Positions 23,301 to 30,128 of a stretch of DNA of 31,857 nt are shown piece by piece. Positions within the stretch are counted from its first letter, which is position 1, and each line of letters begins with the position of its first letter. The stretch is from the NCBI GenBank assembly GCA_934234035.1, contig CAKQHH010000021.1, positions 1-31,857 of the forward strand, in the 5' to 3' direction. Made by a program: the position numbers and the translations under genes. The notes under the pieces were generated by a model, which worked only from the letters and a program-made list of their open reading frames with translations, did not search any database and was not told where the DNA came from. Origin of the DNA: an uncultured Clostridia bacterium (lineage in GTDB: Bacteria > Bacillota > Clostridia > Peptostreptococcales > Anaerovoracaceae).

Positions 23301-25584
23301 ATGTGAGCCCTTTTTCGCGGAACGCTTCTGCAGCCACGCCGGTCACTGCATTTCCTTCATCATCCGATTTCGGAAGAACGATGTCCTTGTTCTGCGCCCG
23401 CTTCTTCTCTCCCAGCTCCGAAAATCCGGTAATTTCATTCGTTCCGGATTCTTCCTTGGAATAGGTATAGTCGTCGGAAGTCCAGATCATCGGATCTGCC
23501 AGATACAGTTTGTGGTACGCTTCCGCTCCCGCACTCGGACGCGGGAAGTTCGTCGTGTCGTTGTACTGTTCTTCATTCTTTACGTAGACCTTTGTCACGC
23601 TGCCGTTCACCTTGTGCCCGTCGGATGTGTATTCCTTTCGGAAGGTGTTGAGCTTCAATCCTTTTACGGCTGTCGGCAAGTCAATTTCCGCGATTACCTT
23701 GTTCCGGAATGCGTTGTCTCCAATGACCTCCAGGCCTTCCGGCAGGGATACGGTGCACGGCTCGTTGAGATAGTTCTTGGTGGAGAACGCATATTCGCCG
23801 ATTTCCTTTACGGACTCCGGAATCACGATATTGTGAATGTTGTTTCCGGCAAAGGCCCGGCTTCCGATTTTCGTCACGGTGTCCGGAATCTCAATTTCCG
23901 TCAGGTTCGTCATGTAGTGGTACTTGTCGCTGCAGCCGAATGCCGCATCCGAAATCTCCCGCAAGTTCTTCGAAAGAATAATTCGCTCAATATTGGAGTT
24001 GGAACTAAAAGCACCGTTTCCGAGATGATTTACGCTGTCCGGCAGAACCACGGATGTCAGATCGTTGTTGGAGAACGCCAGCATGCCGATGCCGGTGAGG
24101 GTTCCGGAGAACGCAACTTCCTTCAGTCCGCTGCTGCAGAACGCTCGGTCGCCGATTTTGCGAATGGTGTTCGGCATATACACGGAGTCGAACTTTTCAG
24201 CTTCCGTCGCAAACAGACCGGTGTAGCTGTCGGTAGCGCTAATTTCCACCACCGTCTCGCCGTCCGGTGTCTTGCTCGGAATTACCAGGTCCTTGTTCAC
24301 TTTTCTTTTGGCAATACCGCTCTTGGAAAGCCCGGTAATTACGCCGTCTTCGTTGTACTCGAAATCCTTTGCATTCCACAAAGTCTTATCCGGATTCTGA
24401 TTGGCCTCCGATCCGTCGCACACAACCAGCTTCTGGTACGGGGAATAGATATTGGTGTTCTTTCCCTCCACAGAGTGCAGCCGATTCTGAAGCTTATCCT
24501 TCAGTCCCGGGTTATCGGTATACATATATACCAGACCGGCAGTCCGTGTCTCGCCCTGAAGATCTGTTTCCAGCTTGTTTTCTTTGCCCCATGGGTTTAC
24601 CTTCGGTGCATCCGCCATTCCCGGGTTGTATGCGAACGCAAATTTGTTCACCACCTCGGTGAAGTTCGGGAGGCGCACTGATTTGATGTTGTTAAATGCA
24701 AACGGCATGCCGTGAAGTTCCATCATAAAGTCCGTCGTTACAGGGAATTGAACATCGGTAATCTTATTGTCCGCAAAGCCCTGGTTTTCAATCCACCAGA
24801 TGGTCTTCGGGAGTTTTACTTTTGTAATCTCATTCCGCTCAAAGGCCTTTGCCAATACGGAAATAACGCCGGTCGGAAGAACGACTTCTTTCAGTTTATT
24901 TCCATAAAAAGAGCTCTCGCCGATGACAAAGTTTCCGCGGCGGGAAACCCGCTCTTCGTCGGTCTTTGCCAGCGGATCGTCGTAAGGAGTCAGCATTCCC
25001 GTCGGGAACTGAACCGATTCCAGGTCCTTTTCTTTGAATGCGCTCTCGCCGATTCCCACGATATTCTTTCCATCCGGTCCCTTCGCCGGGATTACCAGAT
25101 TTTTGTTGTTCTTCAGCTTCTCTTCCCCCTGCTTGGAAAAACCGGTGATGACTTTTCCGCGAACATAAAACTGCCGGCTGTAGTCACAACCGTACATCAG
25201 CTTTTCATATTCTCCATAGGTGAAATCCGCGATTGTCCATTTATCGCTAACAGCCTCGGATTCGGTCTTCTCTGCTGCCTTTGCCGCTTCTTTCGAAGCT
25301 TCGGCAGCCGCAGATTCCCCAGTCTTTTTTTCTTTTGCCGAGTCCTGTTCTCCGGTTGCGCCTTCTTCCGAATCCTTTGCGGATTCTGCCGAAGAATCAC
25401 CTTTCTCACTTTCAGCTGCGTCCCCGCGATCCTGTTCGGATGCCTTGTCCGGATTTACCGGTTCATTGGATTCACTCTCATTGGCAGAACCCGCTGCTCC
25501 GGAAATCTCCTGGGCAAATGTCATGCAAGGAGTCGCAACCATGAATAGGGCCAGTGCCCATGCAATCCATCGTTTCTTTTCCAT
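20332..25584 (-). CDS. Large secreted BspA-like leucine-rich repeat surface protein (1750 aa)
   Basis: Signal peptide at residues 1-24 (WALALFMVATPCMTFA), then a strongly acidic Glu/Ser/Ala linker of about 90 residues. The bulk consists of five LRR_5 (BspA-type) blocks built from I..IG..AF..N.L..V.LP units. Each block opens with a module of the form W...DFTY...ITGFS..G..K.KNN..LVIP. The C-terminus has an Ig-like stretch (YSGKSQTQKV...) and a very basic Fn3-like domain (TTGYQVQYSTSKKFKKAKTT) nearly identical in layout to the downstream paralogue. No sortase signal. The start at 25584 has GAGGT seven bases upstream; an earlier in-frame ATG at 25647 is not supported. Probably a surface adhesin or structural protein; the ligand is unknown. 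Confidence 0.88.
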   Translation of the reverse strand: MEKKRWIAWALALFMVATPCMTFAQEISGAAGSANESESNEPVNPDKASEQDRGDAAESEKGDSSAESAKDSEEGATGEQDSAKEKKTGESAAAEASKEAAKAAEKTESEAVSDKWTIADFTYGEYEKLMYGCDYSRQFYVRGKVITGFSKQGEEKLKNNKNLVIPAKGPDGKNIVGIGESAFKEKDLESVQFPTGMLTPYDDPLAKTDEERVSRRGNFVIGESSFYGNKLKEVVLPTGVISVLAKAFERNEITKVKLPKTIWWIENQGFADNKITDVQFPVTTDFMMELHGMPFAFNNIKSVRLPNFTEVVNKFAFAYNPGMADAPKVNPWGKENKLETDLQGETRTAGLVYMYTDNPGLKDKLQNRLHSVEGKNTNIYSPYQKLVVCDGSEANQNPDKTLWNAKDFEYNEDGVITGLSKSGIAKRKVNKDLVIPSKTPDGETVVEISATDSYTGLFATEAEKFDSVYMPNTIRKIGDRAFCSSGLKEVAFSGTLTGIGMLAFSNNDLTSVVLPDSVNHLGNGAFSSNSNIERIILSKNLREISDAAFGCSDKYHYMTNLTEIEIPDTVTKIGSRAFAGNNIHNIVIPESVKEIGEYAFSTKNYLNEPCTVSLPEGLEVIGDNAFRNKVIAEIDLPTAVKGLKLNTFRKEYTSDGHKVNGSVTKVYVKNEEQYNDTTNFPRPSAGAEAYHKLYLADPMIWTSDDYTYSKEESGTNEITGFSELGEKKRAQNKDIVLPKSDDEGNAVTGVAAEAFREKGLTSAELPYTENFTVGEGAFRGNSLNEVEISYGVKELGKDSFRDNRLTKVEIPSTVTRIGESAFEANQIREASFEDVGDNSPVLEARCFAGNKIQSVEIPMASASMKGDAFIGNTGKEKVETGTPEEQSGGVVSVYAAVIGNVPDGLESISNGKSNVQKLIVGQIPAAEAPWGSRHFTHNSAGNIVTGLSAAGKAKLKNNAEVIIPSRVNGVPVTGIANGTEGIGTFGYTEGGKTYVPEKVILPRTLKSVGDYAFDASAEGASGLTEIELPDQLETIGNYAFRNSKATELQVPKSVKTIGKGAFEATDKNAAALEKVSLSTGVSVIPENAFRGQKLKSVTLPKSITEIGSGAFADNKVENLALNEELKTVGNNAFENHQMKKLALSDNVTEIGNSAFAVTDSSLSKTLTELKLNRKLKSIGENAFGRSALKETELPDSVEVLPANAFNGNTVVAEIWTSSNKQIAGETPYEKVAAKGDGHELKYDKLVGTGWEYSDFTFSEDGKTVLGWSDAGKKVRMNNHHLVIPDKASREAKEYITVIGKEAFAIPLAEVTIGKYDCTSPNGLQSVKFPKYLERIEASAFEYNNLRNHDADGNVVDTPTGTTGEDHFLADQKYLTYVGGSAFHGNHLCNVELPNSVTAVGDGAFSMNNIYKLKLSDKMTVIPAGAFSMNIRMSSITIPEGVTEIGQTAFAGARLKSLTIPKSVTKIGRKAFHLHQMKSLTIPGNVKEVGESAFEGTYKAASLEKLTIENGVKTIGERAFKEGHLSTVVLPDSVESIGKAAFMNNTGNTRISGHPVLVLTNNSNLLKVNTADENFRVQLRSLAKNGTKVYGMKDKTYSGKSQTQKVSVKNSLMALNSGSEYKVSYSGNKSVGTAAIKITGIGNYNGTITKTFKINPKGTSLKSVKKGKKSFKATWKKSSKTWTTGYQVQYSTSKKFKKAKTTTVKSYKKTKVTVKKLKKRKTYYVHMRTYKTVKGKKYYSGWSKVKKVKTK

Positions 25585-25659
25585 AACGCCAACCTCATTT
25601 CCTAAGTAATAATTCGTCATCCCCTGTCTAAACATGGTATCAACCATTTCGGTATAATT

Positions 25660-25680
25660 AAAATTGGTTTTATCAATTTT
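25660..25680. promoter_or_regulatory. AT-rich inverted repeat upstream of the large BspA-like gene
   Basis: AAAATTG (25660-25666) and CAATTTT (25674-25680) with a 7-bp centre, about 75 bp before the start codon. A possible operator; I could not place a convincing promoter around it. Confidence 0.35.
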
Positions 25681-25727
25681 GTTTTTTTCGTTATAGGGAA
25701 ACTCTATACTTCGGAACTCGGTTCTAA

Positions 25728-25765
25728 TAGTAAAAGCTTCTCCCGGATTTCTCCGAGAGAAGCTT
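25728..25765 (-). terminator. Terminator of the GIY-YIG gene
   Basis: AAGCTTCTC (25734-25742) pairs with GAGAAGCTT (25757-25765), with an inner CGG/CCG. On the minus strand TTTTACTATT follows. It begins about 60 bp past the stop at 25825. Confidence 0.7.
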
Positions 25766-25824
25766 CTGTGTAATCGTTTGTGTCATGGATGGTATCCGAA
25801 AAGAGCATGCGCTGCCTGAAAGTC

Positions 25825-26097
25825 CTATTTTCCTTCCGACTCTTGAATCAGCCGAAGCTTCTCGCTGCGCGTCATCTTCTTGATGGCGCATTCCCGCCGC
25901 AGAGCTTCCGTCTTATTCATGTATTCCTCATAATATTCCAGCCGCACCGGTCTCCGCGCCCGGGTGTACTTGGCCCCTTTGCCGGCATTGTGCATGGCCA
26001 CCCGGTGCTCCAGATCCGTGGTCCAGCCGGTGTACAGGGTGCCGTCCCCGCACCGGAGAATATATACGTATTGTGTCTTCTGCTGATTCTCTTCCAC
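25825..26097 (-). CDS. GIY-YIG nuclease family protein, YhbQ/UPF0213-like
   Basis: A 90-aa single-domain GIY-YIG protein. The family motif is YVYILRCGDGTLYTG, followed by the Arg in HRVAMHNAGKGAKYTRARRP and the catalytic-type Glu region RRECAIKKMTRSEK. It belongs to the stand-alone UPF0213/YhbQ group, for which nuclease action on branched or damaged DNA has been proposed. The start codon is GTG at 26097 with only a weak AAGAAAG upstream; no ATG is available before the conserved core. The gene lies 65 bp past the pilus operon, on the same strand, but has no functional link to it. Confidence 0.9.
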   Translation of the reverse strand: MEENQQKTQYVYILRCGDGTLYTGWTTDLEHRVAMHNAGKGAKYTRARRPVRLEYYEEYMNKTEALRRECAIKKMTRSEKLRLIQESEGK

Positions 26098-26120
26098 TTC
26101 GCGCTTCTTTCTTCGTTCGG

Positions 26121-26160
26121 AATTGCGGCATTCGGGCCAATCCCGGCTCTGCCCGCAATT
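26121..26160. terminator. Hairpin directly after the pilus operon
   Basis: AATTGCGG (26121-26128) and CCGCAATT (26153-26160) with an inner CGGG/CCCG stem. It begins three bases past the stop of the last pilus gene. A T-run follows only on the plus strand, so as a minus-strand terminator it would be weak and could allow read-through into the GIY-YIG gene. Confidence 0.5.
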
Positions 26161-26162
26161 TT

Positions 26163-28841
26163 TTAGTGATACTTTTTTCTTTTATATAGTACCACACCGA
26201 AAATCCATCCGCCACACAGAAGAAGTGTGACAATTCCGGCGGCGTAATACGGCGCGTCGCTGTTCCCCACTCCGGTGACCGTGGCGATGGGGCGGTTGTT
26301 GGTGACGATTACTTCAATGTCCCCATCCTCTTCATCCAGCACTTCCGTCTCCGTGGCAAGTTCCTTTCCCGCATCGGCGTTTTCCCGCTGAATGGCTTGA
26401 TGCGTCGGTTTTTCCCCGGTGGCCTTCTGTCGATAGGAGGCGATGTGATCGCTGGGCGCTTCGGCAATCCGATACGTTGTACCCGCCGGAAGGTCTTTGA
26501 ACTGCGCGCTTTCGTCGTCCTTCAGTTTCAGACGAAGTTCCGCCTTCCCGCTTTCATCCGAAGAAAAACCTTTTTCCGTAAGTTTTCCGGCGTCCGCAGC
26601 TTCGATGCCGTCTGCCTCGTATTCGGCGGAAGGTTTCAGTCCGGACAAGTTCACTTGAAATTCGAACTTCTTGCTTCGGTCTCCCAAAGCACCGGTCACT
26701 TCCTTGCGCAAGGTCAGTGTCCCCACCGGAATTTTTCGGTACACCACTTCGATATGGTGGTCCTTCTGAACGTCGGTAAAAGTATATTCGCTTGGATATT
26801 CTTTTATGTTTACCGCTTCGCCGTCCACGGTCACCTTCTCCAGTTCATAGCCATCGTTCGGACGGTAGTGGATGGTCTCGTCGTCTCCTTCTCCCACCAC
26901 CACGTCGGAATCGATGGTGCCGCCGGTCACTTTGGTGGTTATCTTGTGTTCAATCCGTTGGAATTGGACATCGATGGTGTAGATTTTGGTCTCCAGTTCC
27001 CGGCCCGTCTTGGCGCTTCGCGGATGCACCGGGCAGGTGTACAAGCGGTCGAAGCGATAGGTTCCGCCTGCCGGATTGAAGTCCGTCGGTTCCCCCTCCA
27101 CCGTCAGGGATTTTACCCGGTACCCTTTGGCCGGGGTGTAATCGTAGGTGGTGGAGCTGTTGATGATATAAGTGGTGAGGCCTTCCTTCTGAATGGATCC
27201 GCCCTCGCCTCGAGTGGCTTTCACCGCCACCTCCGGCTGCGTCCACAGAGCCGTCCCCATCATTTTCCCGGAAATGCTGATGGAACCCGTCCATTTGAAA
27301 CTAAAGCCCTGGGGCTTCACCGGAGAAATAAAACCGGAGTAATAGGTTCCGTTGTCGCCGCTGGTTCCGGTGGCCTTGTTGTAGGCTTCCATCTTCGCAC
27401 CGTCCCCGCAGACCCGCAGGTTCTCTCCTATCGTTGTCACCTTCTCCAGCGTCTGCATCGCTTTGTTGGCATCGGTTTTCTTCGCCAGCGCCACCGGGCT
27501 CTCGAAACCGGAAATCAGCTCCACGCCCTCTGCATAGGGTCCGTTATACCGTTCCGCCGCGCTCTTCCCCTTGGCGATGGTGGTATCCTCCACGTCCAGA
27601 TCCCGGAATCCGAACAGAAGCCGCGGATATTTGGCTTCATCCACCGGCGTATCCGTTCCCGACTGAAGAATCTGAATCTTCACATTACACTTCGTGGTAA
27701 TGCAGGCTCCCGCCAACGAATTGGCCGTGGTTCCGTTGTTCACGCTGTATTTCGTGCGCGGAGAAGCGGTACACAGCTCCGTGGCTTTGCTGTTCGGTGA
27801 CGACGACTGGAGAATGGGCACGTATACCTTCGTATCGTTTCCGATTTTTGAATTCTGATTTTTCCCCAGGGAAAAAGTCCATCCGCTCACCACCACCTTC
27901 ACGTCGGCCTTGGTGTTGTCCGAAAGAACCGCCCGATTCCTCCAGCGCAGAGTGATATTTCCTTTTACCTCGTTGGCCTTTGTAACCGCATTGCTTGTGT
28001 CATTTCGATTTCGCGTTCCGAACTTCACAGTTCCGTAGTACGCCACAAAATCCCGCTTTTCCGTCTGGTTGTTCCCCACGTATCCGTTGTATTTGTGGAT
28101 GTTTCCGTTCGTGGTGGTAATCTCCGCTTCCTGCAGGGGCAGCCCGGTAATCTTCGCGTAATTCTCCGGCAGCTCTTGGAATCGGTCGTAGGTCACCCGA
28201 AGATTTTTGGTGGCACCGTATGTGGGCACGCCCACACCGATTGTAAGCAGGGTAAAAAGAAGCAGCATGCCGACGGTGGTACCCGTCCGGCCGCCCTTTC
28301 TGTTTCGGCGATTCTTCCGCAGGAAAAACAGTGCCGCCAGCGCGCCGAGCAAGCCCGCGCCCGGGAGAAGCAGGGATTTCGCATCCCCCGTCTCCACCGG
28401 AGCCGCCTTCTCATACCGATCTTCGTACCGAATTTCCGTCACCTTCTCTCCGTCCGTCTCAATCACTTGCTGCACCTCTCCGTCGCTTCGCACCACCACC
28501 GTTACTCGGTACACCGAGGAATCTCGGGCGGTGACGCCTTTCGGATTGTTCCGTCGATTGACTTCATAGATATACACGCCGGGGCTCGGAAAAACGATTT
28601 CCCCAAAAGAACGCGTCTCTCCCGCCGGCACCTGCATCCGGTGCCCTTCTGCGCCTTCCGGCATGGGTGTGTCTTCCGTGGTTCCCCGCAATTGGAAAAC
28701 CCCTTCCGCATCTACCGGATTTCCCTCTGCGCTGTAGCTCACCTTGATTTCCGTCATCCATCGGCTCTCCGCGCCCACGGAAACCGAATACATCACGCAC
28801 AAAATCAGGGCGAGCCAAAGCGTCGCTATTTTTTTCGTCAT
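26163..28841 (-). CDS. Fused FctB-like minor pilin and large pilus adhesin (putative pilin polyprotein, 892 aa)
   Basis: One uninterrupted frame that looks like two sortase substrates. Part 1: signal peptide (1-24), an FctA/FctB-type pilin domain (VFQLRGTTEDTPMPEGAEGH, PSPGVYIYEV, SSVYRVTVVV), sorting motif PVETG (148-152), hydrophobic segment 157-174 and a basic tail RKNRRNRKGGR (175-185). Part 2: a second hydrophobic signal-like segment (192-209, MLLLFTLLTIGVGVPTYG) with a plausible cleavage site before TKN. An ectodomain with the segment LLFGFRDLDV follows, then two InlB/'bacterial repeat'-like units (YDYTPAKGYRVKSLTV; IHYRPNDGYELEKVTV) and an FctA-type terminal domain. It ends with sorting motif ATVTG (853-857), hydrophobic segment and KRKKYH. 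No good ribosome-binding site precedes the internal ATG at 28268. The start at 28841 has AAAGGAGA six bases upstream. Last gene of the pilus operon, 13 bp after the SipA-like gene. An assembly error or recent gene fusion is the main alternative. Confidence 0.8.
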   Translation of the reverse strand: MTKKIATLWLALILCVMYSVSVGAESRWMTEIKVSYSAEGNPVDAEGVFQLRGTTEDTPMPEGAEGHRMQVPAGETRSFGEIVFPSPGVYIYEVNRRNNPKGVTARDSSVYRVTVVVRSDGEVQQVIETDGEKVTEIRYEDRYEKAAPVETGDAKSLLLPGAGLLGALAALFFLRKNRRNRKGGRTGTTVGMLLLFTLLTIGVGVPTYGATKNLRVTYDRFQELPENYAKITGLPLQEAEITTTNGNIHKYNGYVGNNQTEKRDFVAYYGTVKFGTRNRNDTSNAVTKANEVKGNITLRWRNRAVLSDNTKADVKVVVSGWTFSLGKNQNSKIGNDTKVYVPILQSSSPNSKATELCTASPRTKYSVNNGTTANSLAGACITTKCNVKIQILQSGTDTPVDEAKYPRLLFGFRDLDVEDTTIAKGKSAAERYNGPYAEGVELISGFESPVALAKKTDANKAMQTLEKVTTIGENLRVCGDGAKMEAYNKATGTSGDNGTYYSGFISPVKPQGFSFKWTGSISISGKMMGTALWTQPEVAVKATRGEGGSIQKEGLTTYIINSSTTYDYTPAKGYRVKSLTVEGEPTDFNPAGGTYRFDRLYTCPVHPRSAKTGRELETKIYTIDVQFQRIEHKITTKVTGGTIDSDVVVGEGDDETIHYRPNDGYELEKVTVDGEAVNIKEYPSEYTFTDVQKDHHIEVVYRKIPVGTLTLRKEVTGALGDRSKKFEFQVNLSGLKPSAEYEADGIEAADAGKLTEKGFSSDESGKAELRLKLKDDESAQFKDLPAGTTYRIAEAPSDHIASYRQKATGEKPTHQAIQRENADAGKELATETEVLDEEDGDIEVIVTNNRPIATVTGVGNSDAPYYAAGIVTLLLCGGWIFGVVLYKRKKYH

Positions 28842-28854
28842 GCTTCTCTCCTTT

Positions 28855-29376
28855 CTATATGTTGCGCCGTCGCCACAGGAGAAATACCTTCCCCCGAATT
28901 TGGTCTTTTCCCACCGTTCCAAAGCATCGACTGTCCGTGGACTCCTCCCGGCAGTCGCCCAGGATAAAGAACCGGCCCGGTTCCACGGTAATCCTTTCCT
29001 TTAAATCTCCGGCCGGCGTTTCGCTGTAAATTCCCATTCCCGGCTGCACCGGCTGAATCCGCCCATCGACAGTAAGGCGGTGATCCTCGGTTTTTCCGAT
29101 GACCGCTCCCTCGCACCCGGCAATCCGACCCAGGTATACGTTCCCATCCGCTTCATACACCACGCTGTCCCGATTGGTAAAATTCCCGCACCGGTAATAC
29201 ACCACCAGATCTCCTTCCCGAATCGCCGGTGCCATATCGTTTCCGTCCGCAATCCAAATGCCAAATACGAACGTAAAAACAATCCAAAGCGTCAGGGCGA
29301 AGGTTCCCGCACGAATCAGGATTCCCTTCCAAATGCTTTTCACGATTCTCTTTTTTCCCGCAATTTCTTCTGTCAT
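28855..29376 (-). CDS. SipA-like signal peptidase I homologue of a pilus locus, catalytic residues replaced
   Basis: A 173-aa membrane protein of the signal peptidase I (S26) family. One N-terminal membrane segment (about 20-42) is followed by the S26 core. The nucleophile motif, normally SM.P, reads NDMAPAIREGD with Asp47 for Ser, and the general-base Lys region reads YLGRIAG with Gly83 for Lys. The structural box FILGDCREESTDSR is intact. As I recall, streptococcal SipA of FCT pilus loci, required for pilus polymerisation but not a working peptidase, has the same Asp/Gly replacement; the match supports a chaperone-like pilus role here. The ATG overlaps the sortase stop (ATGA at 29373-29376), so translation is coupled; an upstream open frame to 29523 lies inside the sortase gene and is not used. 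Confidence 0.88.
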   Translation of the reverse strand: MTEEIAGKKRIVKSIWKGILIRAGTFALTLWIVFTFVFGIWIADGNDMAPAIREGDLVVYYRCGNFTNRDSVVYEADGNVYLGRIAGCEGAVIGKTEDHRLTVDGRIQPVQPGMGIYSETPAGDLKERITVEPGRFFILGDCREESTDSRCFGTVGKDQIRGKVFLLWRRRNI

Positions 29377-30128
29377 TCTTTCCTTCCTTCCGTGTGAGAC
29401 TCTTCCGGATTCGTCATGCGGCAGAACACCACAATCCTCCGGTCGTCCATATCTCCGGAGCAGGTGGACAGGCATAGGAGCCGGTCCCGGCACGCTCCGG
29501 GGACCGGTCGTTTCCGCCTGCACCGGCGGAAGGATTCCATGGGACGTTTCTTTTTTCCGTTTATGCTGTAGATTTTGGAATCATAGGCATCGAATATGCC
29601 CGCCCCGATAATCTCCAAATCGTATCGGCCCTCCGGCGTCAGCAGCTGACCCTTTTTGTTTTTACGGAAGAAATTCTTGTTCAAATACTTCTTCAGATCT
29701 CCGAACATGGCGCCGCCGGCCATGTGATGTCCGTGAATAAGCTGGTACTCTTGGGCGAAATCCTTGGGACACTGCTCGTCCAGAAACAGGGTGCCGCCGG
29801 CGTAGGTTTTTCCGTAGAAGTCCCGGTCCAAGTATTCGAAATTATCTTTTCCCTTCACCACCGGATGGTCCACATGGGTTCCGTCCAAAGTGAGCCAGGC
29901 GGCCACATCGGGGTTGATCTGCCGCAGGGCCGCAAAATCCCGGTATTCCACCCCGTCGATCCCCGCCCGTGTGAACCGGTACATGTCATAGTAGGAAAAA
30001 CCCACCATGAGCAGCAGGGCCAGCACGATGCATTTCAGCAGCCATGCGACGAAGCGGTCCGCCCGAATGCTCCGCCGCACGCGCCGCTCCCAACGATCCA
30101 GCTCTCGGCTCTCCTGGGATTTACTCAT
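29373..30128 (-). CDS. Class B sortase (pilus polymerase, FCT SrtC-like)
   Basis: A 251-aa sortase. N-terminal cytoplasmic basic stretch, one membrane segment (about 26-46), then a class B-type domain: DGTHVDHPVVKGKDNFEYL, GGTLFLDEQ, catalytic His134 in HGHHM, catalytic Cys223 in CLSTCSGDM and Arg230/231 in DRRIVVF. Class B enzymes polymerise FctA-type pilins in streptococcal FCT loci, so this is the probable pilus polymerase for the neighbouring pilins with xVxTG-type signals. Residues 193-214 are unusually Arg-rich (RPMESFRRCRRKRPVPG) but the frame is intact. The ATG at 30128 overlaps the stop of the FctA-like gene; an ATG at 30149 is less likely. Confidence 0.88.
   Translation of the reverse strand: MSKSQESRELDRWERRVRRSIRADRFVAWLLKCIVLALLLMVGFSYYDMYRFTRAGIDGVEYRDFAALRQINPDVAAWLTLDGTHVDHPVVKGKDNFEYLDRDFYGKTYAGGTLFLDEQCPKDFAQEYQLIHGHHMAGGAMFGDLKKYLNKNFFRKNKKGQLLTPEGRYDLEIIGAGIFDAYDSKIYSINGKKKRPMESFRRCRRKRPVPGACRDRLLCLSTCSGDMDDRRIVVFCRMTNPEESHTEGRKE

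Noticed and set aside
28268..28330. Separate gene for the adhesin starting at the internal ATG at 28268
   Set aside because: No ribosome-binding site is visible upstream and the frame continues from the FctB-like part without a stop. Not excluded experimentally, but the single frame is what the sequence shows.
29486..29555. Compensating frameshift in the sortase (Arg-rich stretch before the catalytic Cys)
   Set aside because: The length between the conserved blocks is about normal, the flanking motifs are in one frame, and the alternative frames give no better sortase-like sequence. The stretch corresponds to a variable helix or loop. Some doubt remains.
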